A stretch of DNA of 64,000 nt. It comes from Flammula alnicola. Its lineage: Eukaryota > Basidiomycota > Agaricomycetes > Agaricales > Strophariaceae. Within the stretch, counting starts at the first letter, position 1, and every line of letters starts with the position of its first letter. The DNA lies in the NCBI GenBank assembly GCA_015499995.1, contig JADNRV010000083.1, forward strand, positions 62,001 to 126,000, read 5' to 3'. Below the pieces are notes generated by a model. The model ran no database searches and was not told where the DNA came from. It worked only from the letters and a program-made list of their open reading frames with translations. Shown one piece after another: positions 1 through 11,398 of the stretch. Made by a program: the position numbers and the translations under genes.

Positions 1-7
1 ATATGTG

Positions 8-1696
8 ATGAGTAGGGTAACTAATATTCGTGAACTTTGCAACTTGACACTTCCGGAGGTTCAAGATATCCTTGGGGCTGAACCGGGCAAGAAGTGCTGG
101 GATTTTATCCACAAGGGGGATAGGTAAACTTAAATTCGTTTGTACCTATTTAAATTTTTACTGTATAATTCAAGTGAACTTGTATACTTTTTGCCTAGGA
201 TTCGTCGATCTCTTGGCCACAGCCCTCTCTAGGACATGGTAATCTAATAAACATGCATTGGATCCAACTCCATTCCTACTAGCAAAGCCGGATATGATGC
301 TTGTGCTCAGCGTGACTCCATCCTCCAGTATAAAGTAACGTCCCCTTCAGTGTAATATACCCGCCGAAGTCAAGACTTCCGCATCGACCTCACACAACAC
401 GCGAAGCAGTCGATATGACATCCACTGTTTTGTATTTTGTCGTCCAAGTAAGCCGCTCGATATTCTACGACTTCTCCTCGTTCATTGATTTGACATTCGC
501 TCGATTCAAGATAATTCGATGTACCTGCCTCAGTGGGCTCGTAAAAATCTGCAATCGGCTGTATATCTGGTTCCTGACCAAGTTCGCCATCATACCAGCA
601 CCCCTGCGGCTCCGAAGGGTCCGAGTCGAGAAGAGTGTGCGGTTCTGCGGTGGATATGCCGATATCCGTTGGGGGCAGCTACGTGGAAAGGGCGTGGCTG
701 TCAAGATCCCCAGACGTTACACTAGTAGTAGCGGGGTTGATGAGCAGACGGTGGTGAGAGCGCGTTTATAACCCGGCCTTTCAAATGCCTAATGTGCAAA
801 CTTTCTCCTTAGTTCAAAGATTTCCTCAACGAGGTTATGATAATGGAGATACTGAGGCCACATCCTCGTATCCTTGCTCTCCTGGGGATATCGTCATACG
901 ATGGTGTCCCATGTATTGTCACTCCCTGGATGGAACATGGAACGATAAATGAATTCCTTCGTCTCAACGCGGGGATGATCTGTCGAAAAAAATTGGTACG
1001 GACTCTAATCACGCTTCGTTTCATCGACCCACTAACATTCATTAGATAGGCCAGATTGTCGATGCTATGGTCTACATGAAAAAGTCAAATATCGTGCATG
1101 GAGATCTGAAAGGTGTAAGTATGCGCTGTTCCTATTCATCGTATGACTTTCTTGACGACCTTGCATGCTTCCTCAGACCAACATCCTCGTTGACCAGGAT
1201 GGAAACGCCTGCATCGCCGATTTTGGCCTCTCCGTCTTGGGAGACAGGCATTCGAGCTCATCAATCACTGGGATAACGCCTACAGACGAAATATCTTCGT
1301 CTTCTGTGCCTCATTCTACCCATTCTGGTGCAGGCAGTCCGCGCTGGATGGCACCCGAACTCCATCTTCCAGAGAAATGGGGAAACGAGAGCGCGAGACC
1401 GACGTTTCAAAGCGACATATTCGCATTAGGAATGGTGATATACGAGGTAGCCTTTCTCCAGCTCTTCATCCGCATTGTGGATGTGCTGATACTGTTCTCA
1501 GATTTATAGCGGAAAGGTCCCGTTTTACGAATGCAACAATTGTGTTGCAATCTATCACATCATACAAGGGAAGAGACCTCCCCGGCCTGCACGAATTCTG
1601 GACGACCTTTGGCATATTGCAGAGCAATGTTGGGATGCCGATCCATGTCTTCGTCCATCAGTGGAGTCGATCCATGCACAGCTCGATGATGATTAA
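8..1696 (+). CDS. TKL-type protein kinase, 5' part unresolved
   Basis: A kinase catalytic domain can be followed through five exons ending at a TAA at 1694-1696: an exon ending at 753, then 813-995, 1046-1114, 1177-1446 and 1502-1696. All joins are in phase 0 with GT-AG introns. Visible motifs, in order: a glycine-rich loop (CGGYADIRWGQ), the VAVK lysine near 697, the catalytic loop HGDLKGTNIL, DFG in IADFGLS, and WMAPEL. HRD is replaced by HGD, which is common in basidiomycete tyrosine-kinase-like kinases. A coding-looking stretch from an ATG at 8 to about 123 may be an N-terminal exon. The path between 124 and about 520 could not be resolved and may contain a frame error. The substrate is unknown. 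The kinase call is firm; the N-terminus is not. Confidence 0.75.
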
Positions 1697-2123
1697 TAGG
1701 AGCGTAAGACGTACTCCTAACATCCACAGAATTCAAAAGTCACTGATTTTCTCTTCAAACGAATGAGTCAACAGGATCAAAGTACGATATTTGCAGATGG
1801 CTGCGAGGAATTCCTCCTTGAGCATCTGGAAATATCGTGCCTTGTTCCTGATGCGTCTGAGTCGTGTCAGGTACGTTTGGCGTTTGAATACGCTGGAGAC
1901 CTCCGAAACCATCAATGATGGATGCAAAGCTCGAGTAAGCATAAGATATCGAATCAGTCCGAGAGGTTGGGTAACTCCAGAGTTCGCCATCTCGTTAAGT
2001 CGTTGACAGGCTAAACTTTCAAGACTTTCGACGAGCAGCTAGGCAGACCAGACACCGTCAAGATATTATAGAGTAACATAACAAAATAGCAAGTAAAGTA
2101 TTAAGAGTAGCGACGAAAACAAA
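1697..2123. other. Intergenic, convergent 3' ends
   Basis: Lies between the stop codons of the kinase (+) and the BTB gene (-). A short open stretch from an ATG at 1763 to about 1870 looks weakly coding, but no family is recognised. Confidence 0.4.
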
Positions 2124-3288
2124 TTAATCCAAATCCAAGAGCGAATTTTGCTTGTCGCCTTCGACGAAACCAAACCACTCGGGTAATAGGGTCCAAACTT
2201 CCTGTCGGGCTTTTGAGGCCGCCACGGCGAAGTCGGCCTTGCAAGACTGGCACAGCTTCAGCCCACACTGTCGCTGTCCATCGGAAAAGTCGGTGCGTGT
2301 GAGCATTTCGCTGGCTTGAATAAGTGTGTATAACGGATCCGCGTCTCGACCGCACGCAATACCGCCAACAGAGCGCAAGATATTAAGCATAATGAAGTAG
2401 AAGGATTCGTGGCATACGCGGCTCGGGCTGTCCTTTTCCGTGCGATTGAGACAATTTTCAGCTGGGGGTCGGCAGTGCAATTCTTTCGCGATGAACCCAG
2501 CCATGTAACGTTGTGTTGCCTCACGACCTCGGAGGGTTCGACAGAGAAGATCACGAGACAACCTCACAGGCTTTTCCAACGGCAACGGAGATCCGTGAAG
2601 TTGGCTGATCAAGCGTTCAAACGCAGTTGTTGGCGAGACAGTACCGGTCATAATTTTGCTAGGTCCGTAGCGCGACAAATCGTAGAGAGCAGCTGGGAGG
2701 ATAGAGGGCAGGTTCATGTCGAGAGCCAATTCAATAACCAAGATTGGATGGGCGCAATGGTCACGGGGGACGTAGCGACCATTATCGTCAGTAGACCGTC
2801 GTTCTCTGATATCCCATCCAGTGAGAGTAGATGGCCAGTCCGAGTCTAGCCGGGCGAGGCAGCGTTGTCGGAGATGTTCGACGAGGTATTTCGAGGAGAG
2901 ACGGAGAACAGCAGCGATAGCAGGAAAGTCGGAAGACCGAGATTTTTTGAAGTATCTGCATGTAAGATCCGATGAGTTCAGTCAAAATACTCCAATTATA
3001 GATAAAGAAACTTACTTACAAGCCGTCATACAGGGCACTGAGGAAATAGCAAACATCTGAGGGGCAATCTTGAAGTACCACGCAGGGACAACCATCGACG
3101 AGTTCTTGTTCCTCGGGTTGAGGGATGGAGAAAAGGTCGCTAAAAACTTCAGAGTGCCGCTCCAATTGCCCACGGTGAACTTTGAAAGCAGCAGAACCAG
3201 CGAGTATAACAATATTGCCGTCGCGAAACCAGAAGTCAGAGCGGATCAAGTTGCCGAATGGCTCTGGCGGGAGTTTTTCCTTGACCAT
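2124..3288 (-). CDS. BTB/POZ domain protein
   Basis: Two exons, 3020-3288 and 2124-2955 (minus strand), join in frame across a GTAAGT...CAG intron to give 366 residues without any frame break. Residues about 15-95 read as a BTB/POZ fold: SDFWFRDGNIVILAG, then FKVHRGQLERHSEVFSDLF, then the acidic loop and VVLQDCPSDVCYFLSALYDG. The remaining 270 residues are helical and carry several Cys/His, including CGLKLCQSC near the C-terminus. This layout matches the large family of basidiomycete BTB proteins of unknown role. BTB domains usually dimerise or recruit CUL3, but no partner can be inferred here. Confidence 0.85.
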
Positions 3289-4241
3289 GTAGCCAGTTCG
3301 ACGCTTGGGACAAGGATAGAAGGATATATCGGTAAAAGAGAAAGACAGTATTTTGTCGAGGCCATAATAAAGGGTTCTTGACGTGATCGCGCCCTGTTAA
3401 ATTCAAGATTCGACTACCGGGAGGCTGACTTTTGGGTGACTTCCAGCCTAACGGACATCCACAAATTATTGAACCAACCGAGCAGCGGATACCATCTGGT
3501 TCCTTCCCTTATTTTATCGGACTAGAATGGCTTTCTAGACGGCGTCATAGGGATCTGAACATAATGCCTGGGAGTTTATGTGAGAGTCGAGAGTAAATTC
3601 CGGAAATGTGTTGCAAAAAGGACGCGCAAGCACCTGTAAGCACAAGAGAAGCGGCAACTCGGGATTGGCAGGTTGCCGAGTTGCCGCTTCTCTTTGCTCT
3701 CATTATTTCTGGAAGGGGCCGGAAGACATCCGGTCAGCACTTGTTGTCATAAATACCAGCAGATGAGAATTTTCCAAAGACAAGGATGCGACGAAATAGG
3801 TGGGCAGTACTCCACGAATATCTTACGTTATAACAAACTTCTCATATCATCAATAGGAGGCGACATTCCGGAAGATCGTCCGAGCAGTTGGAACTCATAC
3901 AAACCCAGTCATCATCACCTCGTTGCCAGTGGTCTACGCAAGATATGTAAAGAATTACATAGGTTATTGCCCATTTCTGTGTTCAATTAAACAATGAATG
4001 CAGATACATCTTTACTTTTGAATTTCTTATCTCCTAAACCATGTTACCGCCTTCCAATGTGGTTAATGCTGACTCAATCACCCCGCAATAGCTCGCCATG
4101 CGCTCGCCCCGCGTTTAACAAATTGTCATTCTCACGGTAAATCGACACATAAAAGCCGTCAGTCGCAGTGGGATTCGCAGACATCCAAGTTATCTCTTTC
4201 CTTCTACACCGACGGGCCTTAGGATCGCCAGCGCTTTAAAG
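3289..4241. other. Intergenic, contains a perfect hairpin
   Basis: Shared upstream region of the divergently transcribed BTB (-) and DLH-1 (+) genes. No convincing gene is seen; an open frame at 3673-3990 shows no family motif. The notable element is the inverted repeat at 3644-3694, listed separately. Confidence 0.5.
3644..3694. repeat. Perfect 19-bp inverted repeat (hairpin)
   Basis: Arms 3644-3662 and 3676-3694 are exact reverse complements (left arm AAGAGAAGCGGCAACTCGG) separated by a 13-nt loop. A transcript could fold into a 19-bp stem. Its role is unknown: it could be a MITE footprint, a small-RNA precursor or a cruciform. Confidence 0.9.
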
Positions 4242-5414
4242 ATGTCTACTTCCACCGCCTCCCCAGTCCTTGCAGGGCCTATAGGAGACCATTGCGCGCA
4301 AGGGGTAAAGCACACCGGCGTGGCAGTCGGCAGAGTTGAAACGATCGCAGGGGTCGAGACATACATCTCTGACCCGCCAGCGGGCACGACTGGCCCCAAG
4401 AAAGTCGTCCTTTACTTTGCTGATGTGTTTAGCCCGCTTTTCCTGAATGCTCAACTCCTGCAAGACTACTTCGCCTCGCATGGTACGCACCCTGTGCACT
4501 TTGCGTCAGGTTTCTTGACACTCAGCTACTATATTAGGCTTTTACGTCTTGGGGCTTGATTACTTCTTTGGAGATCCTATCCAGAACCACACAGACGATC
4601 CTAACTTTGACAGGGCTGGGTGGTTTGCAAAGGTTAAGGGGCTTGCTAATGAGGCTACGCCCAAGTGGGTCAAGGCGGTTCGAGAGAGATACGGTATGCA
4701 CCGATTCTATTCCTCACGAACACAAATTCACGGGAACGTCAGGAGAGGACGCGAAATACACTGCAGTTGGTCTGTGATGCATCGAAAAAATTCGATTCAA
4801 GTTCCTGACCCTTTTTATAATTCTAGGATACTGTTTCGGTGGACCGTATGCTCTGGAGATAGCAACAACAGATGACGTCGTTGCAGGTATGTTAGCTCAT
4901 GTGACGAGGTACATCGACTCATCGTAGCGTCCGATAGCTGCCTTTGCTCACCCTGCGGCACTGAACGAGGATCACTTCAAGAAGCTGAAGAGTGAGATCT
5001 GAGAATTCATACGTACTCACCTCATGAATAGTCTGACGTCTCCCCTTTCAGAACCCCTACTTCTCTCTTGCGCAGGTATGTTTGCTTCATTTCAGTCAAG
5101 CAACCAAATTTTGGATTGACATCCACGCGATTTAACTTGATAGAGGAAGACAAGTCATTCCCCGCTGCATCTCGTCACCGCGCCGAAGAAATTCTGGCTG
5201 AAATCAAGGCGACCTACCATGTCCAACTTTTCTCCGGCGTGAGTCACGGTTTTGCTACGCGCGGTGATCCAAATGTGGAGAACCAGCGTAAGTATCTCCT
5301 AAACACTGGATGACAGGTTTCAAGTCGTTCTTGCGCTAACATCGTGGACCTACAGGCTGGGCCAAGGAAGAGTCCGCAAGGGGTATCATTGAATGGTTCA
5401 AGAGGTTTACGTAA
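4242..5414 (+). CDS. Dienelactone hydrolase family protein (DLH-1)
   Basis: Eight exons (4242-4482, 4538-4693, 4743-4769, 4827-4886, 4938-4991, 5052-5075, 5144-5287, 5356-5414) give 254 residues. Every intron interrupts a codon after its first base. The protein is an alpha/beta hydrolase of the dienelactone hydrolase family. The nucleophile Cys is about residue 144 in GYCFGGP, the His about 222 in SGVSHGF, and Asp190 in EEDKSFP is the likely third triad member. LGLDYFFGD and AAFAHPA are also typical. Family members hydrolyse cyclic or enol lactones, and the substrate here is unknown. A paralog with the same intron positions follows at 7895. The frame is intact. Confidence 0.9.
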
Positions 5415-6664
5415 AGTTCATAAGCTTGGGAATTCATTAATATTCATTCCCTGGATCGCAAGTAACACCTGTAAGACTTGGTATTATCCAGCTCGCAATG
5501 ACGTTGTAAACACTCCGAGATTACGGGCTCTTCTCCTCTGCATGGACAATAAAACAGTACGTACTTTTTTATACATCGGTATTGGAGAGACCCAGTCGAA
5601 ACAGCCGACTTCTAACTCCTCAAAAATTCAGTGACCGTATGCGGCCGGCGCTTAATTAGCCCTTGATAAACCCACTTGAATTGAGTGCCATAAGCACTGT
5701 AGACGCCGGTTGTTGCAGGCTCTATTAAAGCTAACTCCCTTGCTCGCCGGCTTTACGTGGCTACCAAACCAGGGAGACATTAAGAAGTTAGAATCATACC
5801 AAACTTGAAGCTGCAGTGCATTCCTCCAAACGTTATGCGATACAAGAAGATTAGGATCCAGATATAACGCCAAATATGGCAGACAGTGTCGGCCAGAATA
5901 CTGAAACTCATGTGAAATGTACAGAATATGCCACTAGAGTGATTATGCTCAATGGTTGAAATTTATTGTACCTTTCAATGCATTCATATTGGAGACAAGT
6001 TGAAACAGTCAACTTTTACATAACCTCCTCGAAAAATGAATGATGTATGAGTCCGGCGCTTAACTGGCGCTTAAGGCACGCAGCGCAGTCCTTGAATGAT
6101 CAGCAGAAGTCTTACTTAAACTCTAGATCTAGCACATTTATTTCATTTTTAATTCTGTACTCCCTTGAGTTACCAGAGCTGAGTATCAACATTTTCTATT
6201 GGATTCTTCCATTGGCAAACACCACTTTACTAACACCATCGCTCAGCGGCGTCACGCGGCCAGCGCCTCTGACAGCCAACAAACGGCAGCGAATGGCTGA
6301 ACGCAAAGCAGCGTTATGACTGGCCAAATCCTGCTGAATATCAACGATGATCACAACTGGCCTATCGCTTTGCAGTTAGCTGTAGCCTGTCAAGGTATGA
6401 CAGAAATTATCGGAAATTTTCTGCAGTAGCAACCGTATCTCTGGCGCAATTCATCGTGGTGTGTCATTCAGAAGCACAAACGTGACTACTAATTGACTTG
6501 TAAGAGTTATCTAACACAATGTTCTACTAGAGTAATTGCCGCCGTTGGCGGCAGAAACCTTGTTTGCTCCTACTGTGGGCATTTAAATTTTAAGTAGATC
6601 AAACACGAAACCAGATTTATTGTAATAGTAAGTACGGCTGCCAATATAACTACTCTTGTGCGAG
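5415..6664. other. Intergenic between the DLH paralogs, left part
   Basis: No gene recognised. It holds a diverged direct repeat (5573-5660 and 5982-6078) and leads into the helicase relic, so it is probably old transposon debris. Confidence 0.5.
5573..6078 (+). repeat. Diverged direct repeat pair (about 90 bp units)
   Basis: Unit 1 (5573-5660) and unit 2 (5982-6078) share the order ATTGGAGA, GAAACAG, CTCCTC, AAAA and CCGGCGCTTAA with small gaps. They may be the ends or internal repeats of a decayed element next to the helicase relic. Boundaries are approximate. Confidence 0.55.
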
Positions 6665-7550
6665 CAATATCACGTTGCAAGGCCGTCCGTCTTGCGGTGT
6701 CTGGACGGAGAGGCAAAGGACGGAAAGATGATTCGGTTGACTTCACAAAGTGTCCATGGGTCCAGGCGCCATTGGTAACTCCACGTCATGAGGCCAGGCA
6801 ATAGTGGAATAGTGCCATTGTGCGAAAAATGTGTCGGCCAACAACTGTTTTTATGCCTGGCGGAAGACACCTGTAAGGGAAGACCTCTGAACTTCAAAGA
6901 GAAATGCTGGCTGGAGGCTCACCGGAAGAAACAACAGGGAGGTCGACAACTTACGAAGGATTTACCGTACCAGGTGGAGGTGGCATTCGGGATGAAGGTT
7001 ATGGTCGCGGACTTAGAGATCACAAATGGAGCAGGAGGAGAAGTAGTCGGCATCGTGCTCCATGAAGACGAGCCAGCGACTGGAATCGAGCGGACTATAA
7101 AGTTACGTAAAACATACGCCAGTGTGCATCCTTGTCAAACTTATGAGAGCAACGAGGTTGGCGGGGTTGCAAGACAATGTTATACCAGTTGAGCCGGTGT
7201 CTACAACATACCGAATGAAAATGACGATACAGCGTACCGTTCGAAGGTGTTGATTCCCCATAACGACTGCTTATGCCTTCACCGATTACCGATTGCAAGG
7301 GCAAACGATGCCATTCGCCTTGGTTGACATCGGTCCACCACCCAGCAGTATCCTCAGCCTATTCAACCTCCATGTTGCACTCTCACGGAGTTCTGGGAGA
7401 GACACGATTCGATTGTTGCGGGACTTTGACGACAAAATGTTCACAAAAGCGCATGATCCTGAGTTGTTGGACCCTGACCTGTCTCCTAAGCTAGCGAACG
7501 GCGGGCCATACAGAATGAAGATGAACGTCGGGGAATGGATTAAAATCTGA
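6665..7550 (+). pseudogene. PIF1/Helitron-type helicase relic
   Basis: Fragments in shifting frames match the C-terminal part of PIF1-like helicases of fungal Helitrons. They are VTPRHEAR followed by a stop (about 6775-6800), FLCLAEDTCKGRPL (6838-6890), FGMKVMVADLEITNGAGGE (about 6988-7045), motif V-like FTDYRLQGQT (7272-7310) and motif VI-like LHVALSRSSGRDTIRLLRDF (about 7366-7430). In-frame stops and frame changes show it is non-functional. The N-terminal helicase motifs and the Rep domain are absent, so only the 3' end of an element survives between the two hydrolase genes. Confidence 0.8.
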
Positions 7551-7894
7551 GCGCTGAGCGCTAAGCTTGCGTCATCAACCACCACGTGATATTATACTAA
7601 ATGGCGAAACATCGGGAAAATGCTAAGAACCTCGAATTATGAACCCGCAGCAAACCTTTTATCTAATGCAATGTTCTATAATAACTCTGACAGCATTTGT
7701 CAGTATCTTACGAGCTCGATTGCGTCGTAATCACTCGGCACACAGAACCTATCGAGAGGATTGCAACATTCCCGCGTGCCATGAGGTCAGTGGATATAGA
7801 ACTATAAAGTTACGAGTTTGTCTTGCGGTTCAGTCGAACTTGTTTCCTCTTCCTCCATCAAGTCCACAGCTCGTCGAAAGTCAGGAATATCAAC
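7551..7894. other. Short intergenic upstream of DLH-2
   Basis: Promoter-side sequence of the second hydrolase gene; nothing else recognised. Confidence 0.4.
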
Positions 7895-9063
7895 ATGTCT
7901 ACCTCCTCTACCTCACCTGTTCTTGCCGGATCCGTTGGGGAGTGCTGCGTCAAAGGATTCAAGCATGAAGGCGAACCCGTGGGGAGAATTGAAACGATCG
8001 CTGATATTCGGACATACGTTTCGGGCCCACCAGCCAACACAACTGGCCCAAAGAAAGTTATACTTTTCTTCTCGGACGTGTATGGACCACTGTACATAAA
8101 CGCCAAACTCCTTCAAGATTATTTCGCTTCCCAGGGTGTGTGATATGTGCCATTGTTCAGTGTACTGTATGATGACCTTTCTGATCATAGGTTTCCACGT
8201 CATGGGGCTTGACTACTTCTTTGGAGACTATATGTCAGACCACACGGACAAACCAGGCTTCGAGGTGCTTCCCTGGATCGAGAAGAAGATGAAGACCGCC
8301 CAAGAGACTACGCCAAAGTGGATTGATGCTGTCAGGAAAATCTATGGCAAGTTCTTCATAGTAATAGTAATGTGCTTACCTTGAATGCAAAACGTGACCT
8401 CGATCGCAGGCGAGGATGCGATATACTTCTCCACCGGTTAGTAACATATGTTATGGAGATTCATGATCTACTGACTTATCGATACTGTGTCCAGGATATT
8501 GCTTCGGCGGTCCTTTCACTGTTGACTTAGCTGCCACGGATAAAGTCGCCGCAGGTATGTCGCGCCTTCCATATGTAGGAATGAGCAAGATTTGAGTTTC
8601 CTTAGCTGCCTTTGCACACCCCGCTTTTCTTACTGAGACGAGTTCAGGAACTTGAAGAGTAAGCCAATATATCTTCGAACATGCGATGTAAGACATTCTA
8701 ATGAAATACCAGAGCCCTTATTACTCAGCTGTGCAGGTGCGCTTGTACTGTTTAGCGCCAGGTATTTTGTTGCTTACCGTTCCTTGGCAGAAACCGATCA
8801 GACCTTCCCTACGGAGGCTCGCCACCGAGCCGAAAACATCCTAGCTGAAATCAAAGCAACTTACCATGTGCAAGTTTACTCTGGTGTCTCACACGGCTTT
8901 GCTACTCGTGGCGACATATCAGTAGAGAACATTCGTGCGTATATCTATAACGCGTCGCCTTTTTAAATCTTGTATTGATGCTCTGTATACAGGCTGGGCC
9001 CGAGAGCAATCCGCTCAGAACACCATTAACTGGTTTAAGAGATTCAGCGTCACCTCTTCTTAA
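7895..9063 (+). CDS. Dienelactone hydrolase family protein (DLH-2), frame broken
   Basis: Tandem paralog of DLH-1 with the same eight-exon layout: 7895-8135, 8191-8346, 8410-8436, 8495-8554, 8606-8658, 8713-8736, 8791-8934, 8993-9063. Exons 1-4, 6 and 7 have exactly the same lengths as in DLH-1. The nucleophile (GYCFGGP) and His (SGVSHGF) motifs are kept. Exon 2 ends at a GC donor (GCAAGT at 8347) instead of GT. Exon 5 has 53 nt instead of 54, so the frame is lost near 8639-8643 just before FRNLK. Whether this is a real null allele or a sequencing indel cannot be told here, but similar single-base gaps recur across the window. Confidence 0.85.
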
Positions 9064-9649
9064 CGAGTATACTCCAGGAAAGCATCAGACAGTAGCGCAG
9101 AGCATACAAAGGAAGTAAACAAAACATCGAAGACGGCAGACCCAGGGTCGGGCAAGATGAGTCTCGTGCAGAATGTACATGTAGTGGATTGAATTGAAAT
9201 TAGTTTATTGTTCTTCGGTAACTGAATCAAAAAACGCTTCTTTCGCAATTAATGCCACTAAGCACACAAACGAAGATAAGCGCCCGTTTGCCCGATCACC
9301 CGATCGACGATGACCAGCTACTGGGAAAGCGGTATAGTTCTATTGTCTACGCTGTAAGGCCATAATACCCTTAATGAGTGGTGGTGCTCATAGATTCCAG
9401 ACATATCTAAGCATGCTAAGCTGCGCCTTGGTTTTGGGGCCACGGCAACCCAGTCAGACTTGTGCCACCGCTTCAAATTGCCTTTTTAGGACAGAGGCCC
9501 AACAGTGGCCTGTTGTATTATGCGTGTCTTTGCCAATATCAAATCGATGCAGGTGTGGGCCAGAGGCGTATGAGGCATATAAAAAGGTTCTCTGAAGTAT
9601 CCAATTTCTCTACCAAAACATCCAATTCGTCCTCTGTCATAGTTCCAAC
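9064..9649. other. Intergenic
   Basis: Nothing recognised; presumably terminator of DLH-2 and promoter of the next plus-strand gene. Confidence 0.4.
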
Positions 9650-11041
9650 ATGAACCCATACCCAAACTTCACCAGTGCTCAATCGGCTCCTCGACGGGCT
9701 GAAAGCATCTTCTCGAGCTCCTCTCGGGGTAGGGAAGGCTCTTGCTTCTCTGATATTTCGCAGAGCACCATCCCTTATAGCCCGAGCTCTTCCAGTGACA
9801 TGGGAATAGCGGCAGATTTCCAAGCGCTAAACTACGGCACGCCCAACAATTTTCAGCGCGAGAGCTCGACGTTCAGTGCGAGGTCGGAATCTCCATTCCC
9901 TTCGCCTTATTTACTACCTCGGGATATGCCAAAGGTATGTGGTTTCGTTTCTGTAGCTCCTTTTTTTGGTCTACAAAGCTCATTTGAATCTCCAAGGATT
10001 CTCTTTTATTCAAGGGGACAAGGCCAGCGGCAACTCCGAGCCCCCTTGTGGACCTTTCGATGGGCATAACCAGAAATCCGGATTTGCATATAACGCGCGA
10101 GTTGAGGCCGTGAAAGGCGACCATAAACCTAGGGCATCGGCGACTCCAAGTCCTCGTTTGGCCGCCGCCGACAAAAAGGTATTAATTTTCTGAACTTGCT
10201 GTATTCTCTTCCCAACGCTCAATGGATGTCTAATAGTACATCGACAACTTCCCATGCCAAGATCCGAACACCGTCGACGTACCTCTTCCCCCGGGGCCCA
10301 AGTGGGACGTGCATGGCAGAGCCGTCAAGTATCTGATCACGTTCGAGCTGGCAGCCGGCTCCGGATCTCGCATGGTCTCATTGAGGGACTGTCTACACGG
10401 CGTTGAGTTGAAAAACGGCGATGAGCTTGTTTTCGACAAGTACATCAGAGACGGAGGTGGTCTGGCACGCAACCTCGTGATTCCGGTCTTGGTGAGTATT
10501 CTTGCTATTTTTCGTATAGGGAGGAACAGCGAGGAGCTTACCTGATTTCTCAGTGGCCTGGATATCCCGACCTCCAATGGGATCTGCATGTGAATACGCA
10601 CAAGACAGAAGGTATGTCGATGACGAGACGCAACCTCGCGTACCTCATCGCACGCCACTACCGCGACTTCGCTTTGGTGAGCCCACTCTTGCCTACAATT
10701 TAGCGCCGCAGTGACGGAAGCGCTAACGTGCCCTGTCTGTTCTTTTTTCAACAAAGTCCTGCGAGCTTGAAGCGCCCGGCCATCCCAAAGGCCAAGATCC
10801 CAAGTGGCATGTGGGGAAAGGCGGACTGAGCTTTGATAGGATGAAGATCACGGAGCTGCAACTCGCCATGGACCTCAAATGGCACGCAAATATATTTATC
10901 GCAGTCGACAAAACCGTAGGGCCATCATCATCGCAAGGACAGCAGAAAGGAGGGAGGCGGAAAAAAATAGGCAGTCGGCAAAGGCGAATTCGAGCACTGG
11001 GAGACAGGGACACAGAACCGACCGATACTTATGATAAATAG
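9650..11041 (+). CDS. Uncharacterised basidiomycete protein
   Basis: Exon 1 starts at ATG 9650 and encodes a Ser/Pro-rich N-terminus, ending around 9934-9942. Further exons are about 10015-10178, 10237-10491, 10554-10676 and 10757-11041 (TAG stop). The last three introns are clean and in phase 0. The exon 1-2 junction does not keep frame with the obvious GTATGT donor at 9935, so a different donor (9939 or 9942) or a base error is needed. The conserved-looking core includes PGPKWDVHGRAVKYLITFEL, SRMVSLRDCLHG and WPGYPDLQWDLHVNTHKTEG. The C-terminus is basic (KGGRRKK). No domain is recognised. Confidence 0.7.
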
Positions 11042-11398
11042 GCAAGCAATTAGCACATATTAATAGTAGATTGTGAGATGTAGATTTCCTTTGTTACTTC
11101 ACTTGATTTCCATTACACGAACATCTTTATTAAATTTATATCATTGTTACGTATTGCAGCTCGAATCCGTCGGTCAAGCTATCAAGCTAACGCGCCTCGC
11201 GCAGGCGAAGTTAATAGTATTAGTGGCGGCCGCCTCTTTTCACTGGCTGCTGAACGCTGCCGAAATTCCAACGAAATTAAATTTTTATACGTAGTAGCAT
11301 ATCCCAAAGTTTTTTGCAAAGTTTACAATATATTCAACGATTACAATCTGATATCGACATGAAAACATATCTCGGACAAGAGGAAGTGCAACATGCAT
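11042..11398. other. Intergenic between convergent genes
   Basis: AT-rich, no gene recognised. Confidence 0.4.

Noticed and set aside
8952..9063. Reading DLH-2 as a deliberate truncation that uses exon 5 stop as its end
   Set aside because: Exons 6-8 downstream keep the same lengths, phases and catalytic His motif as DLH-1, so the break is recent or technical.
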